Positions 13,917-23,188 of a DNA stretch of 64,000 nt are shown here, one piece after another. The translations under genes were made by a program, and so were the position numbers. Under the pieces are notes generated by a model. The model was not told where the DNA came from, made no database searches, and saw only the letters and a program-made list of their open reading frames with translations. Source of the DNA: Desulfobacteraceae bacterium Eth-SRB2 (lineage in GTDB: Bacteria; Desulfobacterota; Desulfobacteria; Desulfobacterales; UBA11574). Every line of letters begins with the position of its first letter. Position 1 is the first letter of the stretch. The stretch spans positions 156,323 to 220,322 of the forward strand of contig RPGQ01000015.1 in assembly GCA_004193595.1 (NCBI GenBank). The letters are read 5' to 3'.

Positions 13917-14438
13917 TCAGACCGCCTCTTTCTGTTCCTTAACGGCCTGCAAAAGATTTAATAACTGCATGGGTATCGCGTTAAGAACTTGGACAAAACC
14001 TGCCGGCACACCATTGATGACGGATAGAAATTGCCCTAAAAGAACCTCGCGGGAAGGAAGGGCCGACATCGCCCTGATGGCGTCTAAATCAATCACCTTG
14101 CCGTTCATAACGCCGGTCTTAATTTCAAGCTTTTCATGATCTTTGGAAAACTTTATCAAAACCTTTGCGGGTGCAATCGGGTCGTCATAGCTTAATGCAA
14201 CGGCACTCGGACCTTTAAAACAGTCTTCTATTAATTGGGCATCCGTGTCTTCAGAAGCTCTGATAAGAAGCGAATTCTTTGCCACCTTAAATTCAACATC
14301 AAACTCTCTGAGCCTCTTTCGCAAATCATTCATTGCTGCAACATCGAGTCCTTTACAATCCGTAACGATGACAACTTTGGACGTTGCAAATTTTTCATGC
14401 AGACTTTTGACAATCTCTTTCTTTTTTTCCAGCTTCAC
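13917..14438 (-). CDS. rplJ: 50S ribosomal protein L10
   Basis: L10 (about 173 residues) anchors the L7/L12 stalk to 23S rRNA. The start is placed at a GTG giving VKLEKKKEIV, with the strong Shine-Dalgarno AAAGGAGG about 11 bases upstream. A TTG at 14450 is the longer alternative. The segments KGLDVAAMNDLRKRLRE, VAKNSLL and the C-terminal stalk-binding helix are normal. Its expression is probably controlled by the L10 leader just upstream (14497-14566). Confidence 0.95.
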   Translation of the reverse strand: MKLEKKKEIVKSLHEKFATSKVVIVTDCKGLDVAAMNDLRKRLREFDVEFKVAKNSLLIRASEDTDAQLIEDCFKGPSAVALSYDDPIAPAKVLIKFSKDHEKLEIKTGVMNGKVIDLDAIRAMSALPSREVLLGQFLSVINGVPAGFVQVLNAIPMQLLNLLQAVKEQKEAV

Positions 14439-14496
14439 AACTAACAACACCTCCTTTCTTAATCCGCAAAAACCAGAGGTAACAACTTATCAACAT

Positions 14497-14566
14497 AGAA
14501 TGTCTCGGTAGGCCGGCAATGCCGATTAAACACAAAATAAGTGAACCTACGGTCTTTGACAGAAAT
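14497..14566 (-). promoter_or_regulatory. Ribosomal protein L10 leader (autoregulatory)
   Basis: On the minus strand the spacer between rplA and rplJ contains CAAAGACCGTAGGTTCAC, then TTAATCGGC...GCCGGCCTACCGAGACA. The ACCGTAGG and CCTACCGAG pieces pair and fit the known L10 leader motif, where L10(L12)4 binds and represses rplJL. Recognition is by eye; a covariance search (Rfam L10_leader) would settle it. Confidence 0.6.
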
Positions 14567-14587
14567 ATTTTAATTCGGAAACAATAT

Positions 14588-14613
14588 GCAAAACAGCCAT
14601 TCGGGCTGTCTTT
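14588..14613 (-). terminator. Hairpin with short T-run between rplA and rplJ
   Basis: On the minus strand ACAGCC-CGAAT-GGCTGT is followed by TTTT. The stem is only 6 bp and the T-run short, so it is a weak terminator or attenuator located upstream of the L10 leader. It could reduce read-through from rplKA into rplJL. Confidence 0.45.
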
Positions 14614-14770
14614 ACCCGAGCAAGTGCCTAAAGTGAACTAAAGCCCGCCCTGTTTCGACTGGACGTACATTTTTACCAAAAATGTGCGGTTTGCTATGCT
14701 TGTGATCCTTTGAAATTGCACTAAGAATCCAGGTCTGGGCCAGGGTTTGAAATGCCTATATGGAAGTAGA

Positions 14771-15475
14771 CTATTTGATTAAGTCCTTGACACTGGCCGC
14801 ATCTATCTTGATGCCAGGCCCCATAGTCGTTGAAATGGCGATACCTTTCAGATAAGTTCCCTTACTGGAAGCCGGTTTGAGACGAACGATAGTTTCTAAA
14901 AAGGCGGCTGCATTTTGCACAATCTTCTCTACTCCGAAAGAAACTTTGCCCATTGGAACGTGGACAATTCCGGCTTTCTCAACCTTGAAATCAATTTTCC
15001 CTGCTTTTAGCTCTTGGACTGCTCGCGCTATATCAAAAGTTACCGTTCCGGTTTTTGCATTGGGCATGAGCCCTCTGGGACCGAGAAGCCTTCCAATCTT
15101 TCCAACAGAACCCATCATGTCCGGAGTAGCAACCGCTTTGTCAAAGCCGAACCACCCGTTTTTAATTTTTTCTATTAATTCGTCATTCCCGGAAAAATCC
15201 GCACCGGCGTCCAAGGCCTCTTTTTCCTTTTCCCCTTTAGCAAATACCAGGACTTTTACTTCCCTGCCAAGGCCATTGGGCAAAATGACTGTCCCTCGAA
15301 CCATCTGATCGGCATGCCTTGGATCTACACCCAGACGGACGGCAACATCAACAGTCTCATCAAATTTAGCATAAGATGAATCGATTGCTAATTTGACAGC
15401 ATCATTGAAAATATGCTTTGCTCCGGCATCTACTTTTTTACTTGATTTTAAATATTTTTTACCCCGCTTCGGCAT
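14771..15475 (-). CDS. rplA: 50S ribosomal protein L1
   Basis: L1 (234 residues) forms the mobile L1 stalk that guides deacylated tRNA out of the E site and can repress its own operon. The conserved segments [34 protein letters not shown] and [16 protein letters not shown] are present, and the length is typical. It lies about 75 bp downstream of rplK and about 330 bp upstream of rplJ; that large spacer holds a hairpin and an L10-leader-like structure. Confidence 0.98.
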   Translation of the reverse strand: MPKRGKKYLKSSKKVDAGAKHIFNDAVKLAIDSSYAKFDETVDVAVRLGVDPRHADQMVRGTVILPNGLGREVKVLVFAKGEKEKEALDAGADFSGNDELIEKIKNGWFGFDKAVATPDMMGSVGKIGRLLGPRGLMPNAKTGTVTFDIARAVQELKAGKIDFKVEKAGIVHVPMGKVSFGVEKIVQNAAAFLETIVRLKPASSKGTYLKGIAISTTMGPGIKIDAASVKDLIK

Positions 15476-15549
15476 GTTTTTTGTTTACTCCTTGTTTACA
15501 TGTTTAGCATTTAGGGTTAAGATTTACTTATAGCCCGTAACATCTTTCT

Positions 15550-15972
15550 TCAGACAACTTCAATCCCCATACTTCTAGCCGTTCCGGCGATAATATGAGT
15601 GGCGGCATTCAAATCATTTGCGTTTAAGTCAACCATTTTTTGCTTGGCAATCTCTTCAACCTGCTTTTTAGTGACGCTTCCGACTCTCTCACGTTTTGGA
15701 TCACCGGCGCCTTTTGCTATTTTAGCCGCTTTTTTCAAAAGCACGGATGCAGGGGGTGTTTTGGTTATAAAAGTAAATGATCTGTCCTGATAAACAGTAA
15801 TAACTACGGGGATGATCATACCTTCATCATTTGCAGTCCGGGAATTAAAAGCCTTGCAAAAGTCCATTATATTGACGCCGTGCTGCCCAAGTGCAGGACC
15901 AATCGGGGGAGACGGATTGGCTTGACCGGCCGTTACCTGCAATTTTATCTGTGCCATAATCTTTTTTGCCAT
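15550..15972 (-). CDS. rplK: 50S ribosomal protein L11
   Basis: L11 (140 residues) forms the GTPase-associated centre with 23S rRNA and is needed for RelA stimulation. The N-terminal block ([20 protein letters not shown]) with its conserved prolines and the C-terminal RNA-binding part ([14 protein letters not shown], [20 protein letters not shown]) are normal. It follows nusG after about 55 bp; that spacer contains the string GATGAATTCGACTTTTTACG, which also ends several repeat elements in this window. Confidence 0.98.
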   Translation of the reverse strand: MAKKIMAQIKLQVTAGQANPSPPIGPALGQHGVNIMDFCKAFNSRTANDEGMIIPVVITVYQDRSFTFITKTPPASVLLKKAAKIAKGAGDPKRERVGSVTKKQVEEIAKQKMVDLNANDLNAATHIIAGTARSMGIEVV

Positions 15973-16026
15973 TTTTTAACATTACTCCTGTAATTTTGCT
16001 GATGAATTCGACTTTTTACGAATTTA

Positions 16027-16557
16027 TCATAAATTTGTAACCTGTACGAATTCCAATTCCACTGGTGTTGAACGGCCAAAGATGCTCACCAGAACCCTTA
16101 TCTTACCCTTTTCCGGATTGACTTCGTCCACTGTGCCGTTAAAATTTTTAAAAGGCCCGTCTATGACACGGATCTCGTCTCCGATCTCGAAAAGATATTT
16201 CGGCTGAGGCTTGAGCTTGCCGGCCTCCATTCGATTCAAGATCCCTTCGGCCTCTTCATCTGAAATGGGTGTGGGCTTTTCCCGACCCCCCAAAAATCCG
16301 GTCACCTTGGCTGTGTTATTCACAATATGCCAGGTTTCATCATCAAGTTCCATCCTGACTAATATATATCCCGGATAGAATTTCCGGGATGATGTTTTTC
16401 TTTTACCTTTTACAAGCTCCACAATCTCTTCGGTGGGAACCAGTATCTCGCCAAATTTCTCGGTTTGAGAAAAGGATGCCACTCGCTCTTCCAGGGCAGC
16501 TTTGACCTTGCTTTCAAACCCCGAATAAACATGGACGATATACCATTTAAGAGCCAC
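16027..16557 (-). CDS. nusG: Transcription termination/antitermination protein NusG
   Basis: This 176-residue protein has the NusG N-terminal domain (ALKWYIVHVYSGFESKVKAALEER, beginning with the NGN fold) and a C-terminal KOW domain (FEIGDEIRVIDGPFKNFNGTV). NusG binds the clamp of RNA polymerase to promote processive elongation, and its KOW domain contacts Rho or S10. The gene order secE-nusG-rplK is the conserved one. Length is normal. Confidence 0.97.
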   Translation of the reverse strand: MALKWYIVHVYSGFESKVKAALEERVASFSQTEKFGEILVPTEEIVELVKGKRKTSSRKFYPGYILVRMELDDETWHIVNNTAKVTGFLGGREKPTPISDEEAEGILNRMEAGKLKPQPKYLFEIGDEIRVIDGPFKNFNGTVDEVNPEKGKIRVLVSIFGRSTPVELEFVQVTNL

Positions 16558-16575
16558 TTTTCTCTTCTCCTCAAT

Positions 16576-16974
16576 TTAGTGAAGAACCACACGAATCAGG
16601 CTTGACAAACCGATATCGGCCAATCCAAGAAAGCATGCTATTATCATCGATAAGATAATGACAACAACGGTAGAACTCAACGTCTGCTTGCGTGTCGGCC
16701 AGACAACCTTTTTTAGCTCCACCTTTACTTCTCTTAAAAATTGAATTCCCTTGTTTATATAACTTTTAACCTTCCCAGGCTCGGTATGGGTTCTGGTTAA
16801 CGATTTGGTCTGTGATGACGATGGCCTTCTTTTGATCTCCCCGGAAGGACCTGTAAACAGCGTGGTCTTTTTAACGGCGACATCATTTTTTGAACGGGGT
16901 AATTCGGCCCCGGCGGCACTTTGTTTTTTCTTTTTCTTGACGCTTGAAGTTTTTTTCCTTTGTAACCGTGCCAT
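16576..16974 (-). CDS. secE: Protein translocase subunit SecE (with extended basic N-terminus)
   Basis: SecE is an essential membrane subunit of the SecYEG channel. The C-terminal 60 residues show the family pattern: INKGIQFLREVKVELKKVVW, then PTRKQTLSSTVVVIILSMII with a single membrane helix. The first 70 residues are very rich in Lys, Arg and Ser and look unstructured, making the protein (132 residues) longer than the minimal SecE of about 60. The start chosen is the ATG giving MARLQRKKTSS; the open frame extends 12 codons further upstream without a good start. Confidence 0.93.
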   Translation of the reverse strand: MARLQRKKTSSVKKKKKQSAAGAELPRSKNDVAVKKTTLFTGPSGEIKRRPSSSQTKSLTRTHTEPGKVKSYINKGIQFLREVKVELKKVVWPTRKQTLSSTVVVIILSMIIACFLGLADIGLSSLIRVVLH

Positions 16975-17037
16975 TATGCACCCAAAATCGCAAAATTCAA
17001 AGCTAAACAAGCTTTTAGCTTTTTATTCAGAATAATT

Positions 17038-17113
17038 TGGCAGGCCAGGAGGGATTCGAACCCCCAACACCCGGATTTGGAGTCCGACGCTCTACCGTTA
17101 GAGCTACTGGCCT
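17038..17113 (-). tRNA. tRNA-Trp (anticodon CCA)
   Basis: The minus strand folds as a complete 76-nt tRNA including an encoded CCA. The acceptor AGGCCAG pairs with CTGGCCT, the anticodon loop is CTCCAAA (anticodon CCA), and the T-arm carries GGTTCGAATCC. It lies between rpmG and secE, the same position as in many bacteria. Confidence 0.97.
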
Positions 17114-17138
17114 GCATAATATCTTCACAATAATACGT

Positions 17139-17288
17139 TTATTTAGTCTCTTTATGTAGAGTGTGCGTCCTGCAAAATCGACAATACTTGTTGAATTCCA
17201 ACTTGTTTGGTGTTGTCCGTTTATTTTTCGTCGTCGTGTAGTTTCTTCTTTTGCATTCACTGCACGCAAGGGTAACAATTATTCTCAC
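17139..17288 (-). CDS. rpmG: 50S ribosomal protein L33
   Basis: This small 49-residue protein starts with GTG and reads [20 protein letters not shown], ending HTLHKETK. It carries two CxxC pairs (C9, C12, C36, C39), so it is the zinc-binding form of L33 near the E site of the 50S subunit. It starts 11 bp after the end of tuf and is followed by tRNA-Trp and secE, the standard neighbourhood. The non-ATG start hides it from a simple ATG scan. Confidence 0.93.
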   Translation of the reverse strand: MRIIVTLACSECKRRNYTTTKNKRTTPNKLEFNKYCRFCRTHTLHKETK

Positions 17289-17299
17289 CAGAAAACTCC

Positions 17300-18494
17300 T
17301 TATTCGATAATTTCGCTCACAACGCCTGCGCCGACCGTGCGTCCGCCTTCCCTGATGGCAAACCTTAATTCTTTTTCCATGGCGATGGGCGTTATAAGAT
17401 CTGCCGTAATGGTTATATTGTCACCGGGGCATTATCATCTCTACACCTTCCGGCAATATCAAATTACCGGTAACATCCGTGGTCCTGAAATAAAACTGCG
17501 GCCGGTATCCACTGAAAAACGGGGTGTGACGCCCCCCTTCCTCTTTGCTCAAAATGTATACCTCTGCCTTGAACTTGGTATGAGGCTCAATCGAACCGGG
17601 TACCGCTACCACCTGACCGCGCTCAACCTCATCACGCTTGGTGCCCCGCATTAATACCCCGATGTTGTCTCCGGCCCGACCCTCATCCAAAAGTTTCCGG
17701 AACATCTCTACTCCGGTACACACCGTCTTCATGGTCGGACGAATCCCCACAACCTCAACATTATCCCCCACATGAATGACACCTCGCTCAACACGACCCG
17801 TCACAACCGTACCCCGACCCGATATGCTGAAAACATCCTCTATGGGCATCAAAAACGGCTTGTCTATATCACGCTTGGGCTCAGGGATAAACGTGTCCAC
17901 CGCTTCCAGTAAATCAAATATACACTTGGCATCCTCACTGTCAGGATCATCACTCTCCAAAGCCTTCAATGCACTCCCGCGGATGATGGGAATGTCGTCA
18001 CCGGGAAACTCATACTTGTCCAACAACTCCCGAAGCTCCAACTCAACAAGCTCTATAAGCTCATCATCATCCACCATATCACATTTGTTTAAAAATACCA
18101 CAATCTGAGGAACCCCTACCTGACGCGCCAGCAATATATGCTCACGTGTCTGGGGCATGGGGCCGTCATCCGCACCCACCACCAAAATGGCCCCGTCCAT
18201 CTGAGCCGCACCCGTGATCATGTTCTTGATGTAATCCGCATGACCCGGACAATCAACATGAGCATAATGACGATTCGCCGTCTCATACTCAACATGCGCC
18301 GTCGCTATGGTGATACCACGCTCTTTCTCCTCCGGGGCTTTGTCTATCTGGTCAAAAGGAACAAACTGAGCCATGCCCTTTAACCCCATGTGCTTGGTTA
18401 TCGCCGCCGTCAAGGTCGTCTTGCCATGATCTATATGGCCGATCGTACCCACATTTACATGCGGCTTGGTCCTCTCAAATTTTTCCTTCCCCAT
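17300..18494 (-). CDS. tuf: Elongation factor Tu (one-base frameshift near the C-terminus)
   Basis: EF-Tu carries aminoacyl-tRNA to the ribosome as a GTPase. G-domain motifs are intact: GHIDHGKT near residue 18, DCPGHADY, and NKCD. The length of 1195 bp is one base more than the 1194 expected for 397 residues. The extra base is in the C-run at 17426-17429 (minus-strand ATGCCCCGGTGAC instead of ATGCCCGGTGAC), which stops the frame after MIMPR. The last 40 codons ([20 protein letters not shown] to SEIIE) continue in the next frame with perfect family match. The frameshift is most probably a sequencing error at a homopolymer. It is preceded by four tRNA genes. Confidence 0.93.
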
Positions 18495-18801
18495 CTTTTT
18501 GTCCTCCCCTGAATTTTTTGAAAATTATCTTTTGCGTATCAATTTTGATGCATTCGTAAAAAGTATTTTGCAAGCGACTTTGACCATCATGAGAAAATGC
18601 GTTTCGTGCTCTGGTGCGTTAACATATTCCCTTAAAGCAGGATTTGAAAAGCTTGCGACAAATTCTCGAGTATAGCAGAACCGTTTAAAACGCCTCAAAT
18701 TGGTCGTTTAGCAAGCAAATCAGCTTTTTTATGAGACCATCAATTTTGCCTTTTGAAAAAAAATTATCGTATCAGATAAACTCAGCTTCTTGAAAAAATA
18801 A

Positions 18802-18878
18802 TGGAGCCCACGACCGGGATTGAACCGGTGAACCTCTTCCTTACCAAGGAAGCGCTCTACCGACTGAGCTACGTGGGC
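18802..18878 (-). tRNA. tRNA-Thr (anticodon GGT)
   Basis: The minus strand gives a complete cloverleaf with acceptor GCCCACG/CGTGGGC, D-arm GCTCAGTCGGTAGAGC, anticodon loop TTGGTAA (GGT), T-arm GGTTCAATCC and an encoded CCA. It is the last tRNA before tuf in the thr-tyr-gly-thr-tuf cluster. Confidence 0.97.
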
Positions 18879-18954
18879 AGTCTTTATTAACCCTTGTTTG
18901 TTCTCTCCGGGCCACAGGACGCTTTGTCAGTATTACGGCTGCCAATTTGCGGTC

Positions 18955-19030
<76 letters not shown>

Positions 19031-19183
19031 ACGTTTTACGCTGATTATTGCCTCATAAAAAACCATTATTGAAGATATCAATTTTCCTCAAAAAGCGCAG
19101 TAAGAGCCATGCAGGAAGCCATGTAGTAGTTATCGATCCCGATTTACAAACCGAAATCTCCTACATACGACTTACTTTGAGGT

Positions 19184-19268
19184 TGGTGGTGGGGGGAGGA
19201 TTTGAACCTCCGAAGGCTTCGCCGACAGATTTACAGTCTGTTCCCTTTGACCACTCGGGAACCCCACC
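19184..19268 (-). tRNA. tRNA-Tyr (anticodon GTA)
   Basis: This is an 85-nt tRNA with a long variable arm (typical of tyrosine). The acceptor is GGTGGGG/CCCCACC, the anticodon loop CTGTAAA (GTA), and CCA is encoded. It follows tRNA-Thr(TGT) by about 20 bp. Confidence 0.97.
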
Positions 19269-19288
19269 CAATAAGGTATTCTGACACA

Positions 19289-19364
19289 TGGAGCCAGAGA
19301 CAGGAGTTGAACCCGCGACATCCTCATTACAAGTGAGGCGCTCTACCAACTGAGCTACTCTGGC
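19289..19364 (-). tRNA. tRNA-Thr (anticodon TGT)
   Basis: The minus strand folds with acceptor GCCAGAG/CTCTGGC, D-arm GCTCAGTTGGTAGAGC, anticodon loop CTTGTAA (TGT) and an encoded CCA. It is the first gene of the tRNA-tuf transcription unit, so the promoter should lie in 19365-19500, where an AT-rich CATTATAC box is seen. Confidence 0.97.
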
Positions 19365-19902
19365 CGCACATCTTCAATCTTTTTTGTTTTTTCTGTATAA
19401 TGTTAATATAAGATAAAATGCGATCTCTTGATAAATCGACGTTTCTACTAATATCTATAATAAATATCAACCCCTATTTTATTTCATTATTAATCGATAT
19501 GGTGAAATATAGGGATATTTTGTATTTTTTCTTTAATATATCTTCATTTTCTATTAATTTTAACCTTATTTAACTTAATGTCAATAAGGATCTGGACCGA
19601 CTTTATATATATTTTTGCCGGACTATGTCAAAAACAACCTGGATATTGACACTTATTACCACAGCAAGCACCATATCTGAGAATAAGGCTCAACTATATA
19701 TTATTGATATTACAGGTTTATTTGCTATGATCTTTTTCTGATCCTATTGGCATGTGATTTGCATAAATCAAATATTATATCCGTTGAGTTCTTTGAAACA
19801 AATCAATTTCAAACCAATGACACTATTTTTAATATTACAAAATATCACAAAATATCACAAAACGAATCGAAAAACGTCACTGTCGGCACCTTTACATATA
19901 GC
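19365..19902. other. AT-rich spacer upstream of the tRNA-tuf unit
   Basis: No credible gene is seen in this stretch. It is strongly AT-rich, with CACAAAATATCACAAAA-type short repeats near 19840-19860. It probably holds the promoter region of the minus-strand tRNA-tuf unit near its left end. Confidence 0.6.
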
Positions 19903-20276
19903 GAGACCTTTGAGAAGCGTTTATTGGGTTCTAAAAAACCTGGTCCTCAGGGCCAAGCCTGTCCCGCATTGCGGGAGTCAGAGTTCTATGGCTCTGCCCG
20001 TATAAATCAACCGGAGTAATGGAGTAATGGAGTGTTGGAGTGTTGATTTAAAAAAAAGAGCTTTAAATTTTCAGATTTTCTCCAGGGATCTGTTTTCTGA
20101 GAGCGATGAAAAAAGGGGTTTCTTCCATTACTCCACCAGTCCAATACTCCAGTACTCCGTAAATCGTTAAATGCCGGCAAACTAAATCCCCTCTGGGGAT
20201 AATCAAAGACGGGCCCTCTGGACCCGGATCTTTACTACGCCGAAATTGGGAAAAGGGGTCGTTTTGCAAAGGTCTT
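19903..20276. repeat. Inverted-repeat element with AGACCTTTG ends (copy A)
   Basis: The ends GAGACCTTTGAGAAGCG (left) and GTCGTTTTGCAAAGGTCT (right) are inverted repeats of the same type as the elements at 25180-25424 and 35521-35664. Inside are nested inverted copies of GGAGTAATGG/TGTTGGAGTG-like strings near 20017-20045 and 20123-20160. There is no transposase, so it looks like a MITE-like or composite repeat. It is diverged on the left end, which makes the exact boundary uncertain. Confidence 0.55.
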
Positions 20277-20458
20277 AGAACTTTTTTGGGTTTTTACAAT
20301 AACATAAACCCTTGACAAGGATACATATTTTCTTGTAATCGGATATTCAGTTATAATATACTTATTTTAGGCAAAATTTTTCACTTTGAAATACTTCACT
20401 CACTCTGATTCTTTCCGTAAGATTGCGGGAGAATGTTGGAATTAAGGAATCTAATTTT

Positions 20459-22294
20459 ATGAAGTTACGAATTCTTTTTCTGCCGGTCTTTTTGTTGTTT
20501 TTCTTAGGCGGATGCATACAAACTTTGCAAAACACCCCTGTTTCACAAAACGTGAATTACTTGCCGGCTCGAACCGGTGATACCAGCTCTGCTAAATCTA
20601 TCGAAAAGGGCAACCTTAAAGACCAAAAACCGCCACCGGTTGATAATCTCGTTGCTGAAAACACTATCGAAGCTCCCGCCACAATAAAAAAAGATAAGAA
20701 TAAAATAGCAGAAGATTCTCTCCTTGACAAAGAAATACAATCTACATTTGATGAAGCCCTCGATTTTTGCCAGGCATCTCAGGATTTCTGGCAAAAAGGA
20801 GAACTTGAAAACGCCCTTGAAGCATTGGATCATGCTTACTCTTTAATCCTGAAGATCGACACCGATGACACCGCCGAACTTATACAGCAAAAAGAAGACC
20901 TGCGTTATATGATTTCAAAACGTATTCTTGAAATTTACGCATCCCGAAATATTGTTGTAAACGGTAATCATAACGCCATTCCCATAGTGATGAATAAACA
21001 CATTCAGAAAGAAATTGACCGCTTTACCAAAAAAGGCGAAAAAAAATTTTTCATTGAATCATACAAACGTTCCGGAAAATATCGACCACAAATTGTTTCT
21101 GCCCTTAAAAAAGCCGGCCTTCCGGTTGAATTGTCATGGCTCCCGCTTATTGAAAGCGGGTTCAAGGCAAATGCGCTTTCAAAAGCCAGGGCCCTCGGCC
21201 TCTGGCAGTTTATCCCTTCAACAGGATATAAATTCGGCCTAAACCGTGACAAATACATCGATGGGCGGCTCGATCCGGTGAAATCTACAAAAGCCGCTAT
21301 TGAATATCTAACAGAATTGCATCATATTTTCGGCGATTGGTCAACCGTTCTAGCCGCGTATAATTGCGGGGAGGGAAAGGTACTCAGAGTAATAAGGACT
21401 CAGAATATAAATTACCTCGACAATTTCTGGGATCTATACGAAAGTCTTCCCCTGGAAACAGCAAGATATGTACCCAGATTTTTGGCCACGCTTCATATCA
21501 TAAATAATTTGGAAATGTACGGACTCGATTCAGTACCTGTGGATAAGCCCTTAGAATATCAAATAATAATGGTATCAAAGCAGGTCCATCTTCGAAATGT
21601 TGCCAAAACCATCGGGGTAACTGAAAAAACTCTCATAAAACTTAATCCCGAACTCCGCTATAGGATACTTCCTAAAGATAATTATCCGCTCAGGGTCCCA
21701 CCGGATAAAGGCCAAATTCTGTTGGCAAAGCTGGATGAAATGCCGGTTTCATATCCTCCCCAACGCGCTTATGTATATCACCGAATCAGATCCGGTGAAA
21801 GTCTTTCCACCATTTCCAGACGATACCGCTGTAGCGTAAAAAGTATTATGCGCGCAAACAATTTGCGCAGATCAAGTTTTATTGTTGCAGGCAAAAAACT
21901 TAAAATACCACGAAAGGGCTCAATTGTATACCGATCCAAAAAATACAACAGAATCAAAGATAGCACCGCATCAAGCCATGTTGTTAAAAGTGGTGATTCA
22001 CTTTGGATTATCGCCAATCGATACGGTACAACAACCAAAAAGATTCAGGAACTAAATAGTCTGTCCACAGCGAATCTCCACATCGGGCAGGTTTTAAAGA
22101 TTCGCGAGCGCAAGGGGGAGAGCAAGGATGATAAACCGGCAGGCGAGTATTTAAAGACATATCTGGTTAAACCCGGGGACAGTCCTTATCAGATCGCTCA
22201 GTTACACAAAATGCCCCTGGAACGATTTATACGCATCAACCGGTTAACGCCCAGAAATAAAATTTTTCCGGGACAGAGACTGTATGTAGAATAA
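20459..22294 (+). CDS. MltD-like lytic transglycosylase lipoprotein with three LysM domains
   Basis: This 611-residue envelope enzyme is predicted to cleave the glycan strand of peptidoglycan. The start is the ATG giving MKLRILFLPVFLLFFLGGC, a lipoprotein signal with the lipid-modified Cys at 19; the upstream TTG is less likely. After a low-complexity linker and helical region, an SLT domain spans about 225-330 with the catalytic Glu in LPLIESGF (E232) and the motifs ALGLWQFIPSTG and AAYNCGEGKV. Three LysM repeats follow (HRIRSGESLSTIS, HVVKSGDSLWIIA, YLVKPGDSPYQIA), reaching the C-terminus. This is the usual MltD layout. It is a single gene with repeats on both sides. Confidence 0.9.
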   Translation: MKLRILFLPVFLLFFLGGCIQTLQNTPVSQNVNYLPARTGDTSSAKSIEKGNLKDQKPPPVDNLVAENTIEAPATIKKDKNKIAEDSLLDKEIQSTFDEALDFCQASQDFWQKGELENALEALDHAYSLILKIDTDDTAELIQQKEDLRYMISKRILEIYASRNIVVNGNHNAIPIVMNKHIQKEIDRFTKKGEKKFFIESYKRSGKYRPQIVSALKKAGLPVELSWLPLIESGFKANALSKARALGLWQFIPSTGYKFGLNRDKYIDGRLDPVKSTKAAIEYLTELHHIFGDWSTVLAAYNCGEGKVLRVIRTQNINYLDNFWDLYESLPLETARYVPRFLATLHIINNLEMYGLDSVPVDKPLEYQIIMVSKQVHLRNVAKTIGVTEKTLIKLNPELRYRILPKDNYPLRVPPDKGQILLAKLDEMPVSYPPQRAYVYHRIRSGESLSTISRRYRCSVKSIMRANNLRRSSFIVAGKKLKIPRKGSIVYRSKKYNRIKDSTASSHVVKSGDSLWIIANRYGTTTKKIQELNSLSTANLHIGQVLKIRERKGESKDDKPAGEYLKTYLVKPGDSPYQIAQLHKMPLERFIRINRLTPRNKIFPGQRLYVE

Positions 22295-22315
22295 ATTGTT
22301 TTAGGTCCTAAGATT

Positions 22316-22493
22316 TGATGAACTCGTAAAAAGTCCGATTTAGACGGTTTCGTAAAAAGTTCAAACTCCCCCGCCAAACATAGGCGGGATAAAAAGGCGT
22401 GCAAATTTTGTAATCATGAGGCGTACTTTTCGTACGTTGAATGATTGCAAAATGCAGCACAACGCAGAAGTTGGACTTTTTACGAAACCGTCA
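22316..22493. repeat. 178-bp palindromic repeat, GATGAACTCGTAAAAAGT family (copy 1)
   Basis: It begins TGATGAACTCGTAAAAAGTC and ends GGACTTTTTACGAAACCGTCA, and the inner ACGGTTTCGTAAAAAGT and ACTTTTTACGAAACCGT are inverted repeats. The inside carries a small hairpin (CCCCCGCC..GGCGGG) and GGCGTACTTTTCGTACGTT. Near-identical copies are at 32341-32519 and, more diverged, at 48037-48214. It has no coding capacity and sits between two plus-strand genes. Confidence 0.85.
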
Positions 22494-22519
22494 TTAATAC
22501 ATTCCCTTAACAAATTAAG

Positions 22520-23182
22520 TTGACAAGCAAAGCAATCATAAAACAGGTCCCTCTGGGGCCGTATCAGGTAATGACTTATCTGGTGGCCTGCCCGCACACC
22601 CGCGAAGCGGTTATTATTGATCCGGCCGGGGAGGAAGACAAACTTCTGGCCATAATTCAGACAGAAGGTGTCAAGGTCAAATATATCCTGAACACCCATG
22701 GCCATTCCGATCATGTTTTGGGAAACGCAAAACTCAAAGAGGTTCTTAAAGTCCCTGTGTGTATGCATGAAGCCGATGACCGGTTTTTTTCAGACAAGGC
22801 GGTTCGTGAAAAATCTTCAAAAGAGCTGGGACTCCCGCCCCCTGATCCTGCGGACATAAGACTCAAGAATGAGGATACTGTTGAAGTCGGAACCCTCAAG
22901 ATCACGGTAATCCACACTCCGGGTCATACCCCGGGATCTGTTTGCTATCTAATTGACGGAAACCTTTTTTGCGGCGACACCCTTTTTGTGGGTGCGGCAG
23001 GAAGGACCGATTTGATTGGCGGATCTCTTGAAACGCTTCTCGAATCTTTAGAGAAAACACTTATTGTACTACCCAAAGAGACCATAGTCTGGCCGGGTCA
23101 CGACTATGGAGACACCCCCACCTCCACCATAGGTCGGGAGATGCAAGAGAATCCCTATATTACCGATTTTATTCTAACCTAA
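22520..23182 (+). CDS. MBL-fold hydrolase, glyoxalase II-like
   Basis: This protein of about 220 residues has the metallo-beta-lactamase fold. Metal ligands are visible in THGHSDH (H60, H62, D64, H65), HTPGHTPGS (about 131-139), the GDTLF aspartate and WPGHDYG near the C-terminus. This set is typical of glyoxalase II-like and persulfide dioxygenase-like thioester hydrolases of 200-220 residues that lack the C-terminal glutathione-binding domain of classical GloB. The exact substrate cannot be told. The start is a TTG (TTGACAAGC), because no ATG lies in frame before the conserved GPYQVMTYLV; a weak ribosome-binding site makes this start tentative. Confidence 0.85.
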   Translation: MTSKAIIKQVPLGPYQVMTYLVACPHTREAVIIDPAGEEDKLLAIIQTEGVKVKYILNTHGHSDHVLGNAKLKEVLKVPVCMHEADDRFFSDKAVREKSSKELGLPPPDPADIRLKNEDTVEVGTLKITVIHTPGHTPGSVCYLIDGNLFCGDTLFVGAAGRTDLIGGSLETLLESLEKTLIVLPKETIVWPGHDYGDTPTSTIGREMQENPYITDFILT

Positions 23183-23188
23183 TCGTTA

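Noticed and set aside
16001..16030. String GATGAATTCGACTTTTTACG near the end of nusG as a terminator
   Set aside because: It has no T-run and is shared with the 178-bp repeat family ends; it is better seen as a repeat fragment.
19365..20458. Possible CRISPR array because of repeated GGAGTAATGG and AAATATCACA units
   Set aside because: The units are only 8-12 bp, directly adjacent or palindromic, without regular 30-bp spacers, and there are no cas genes.
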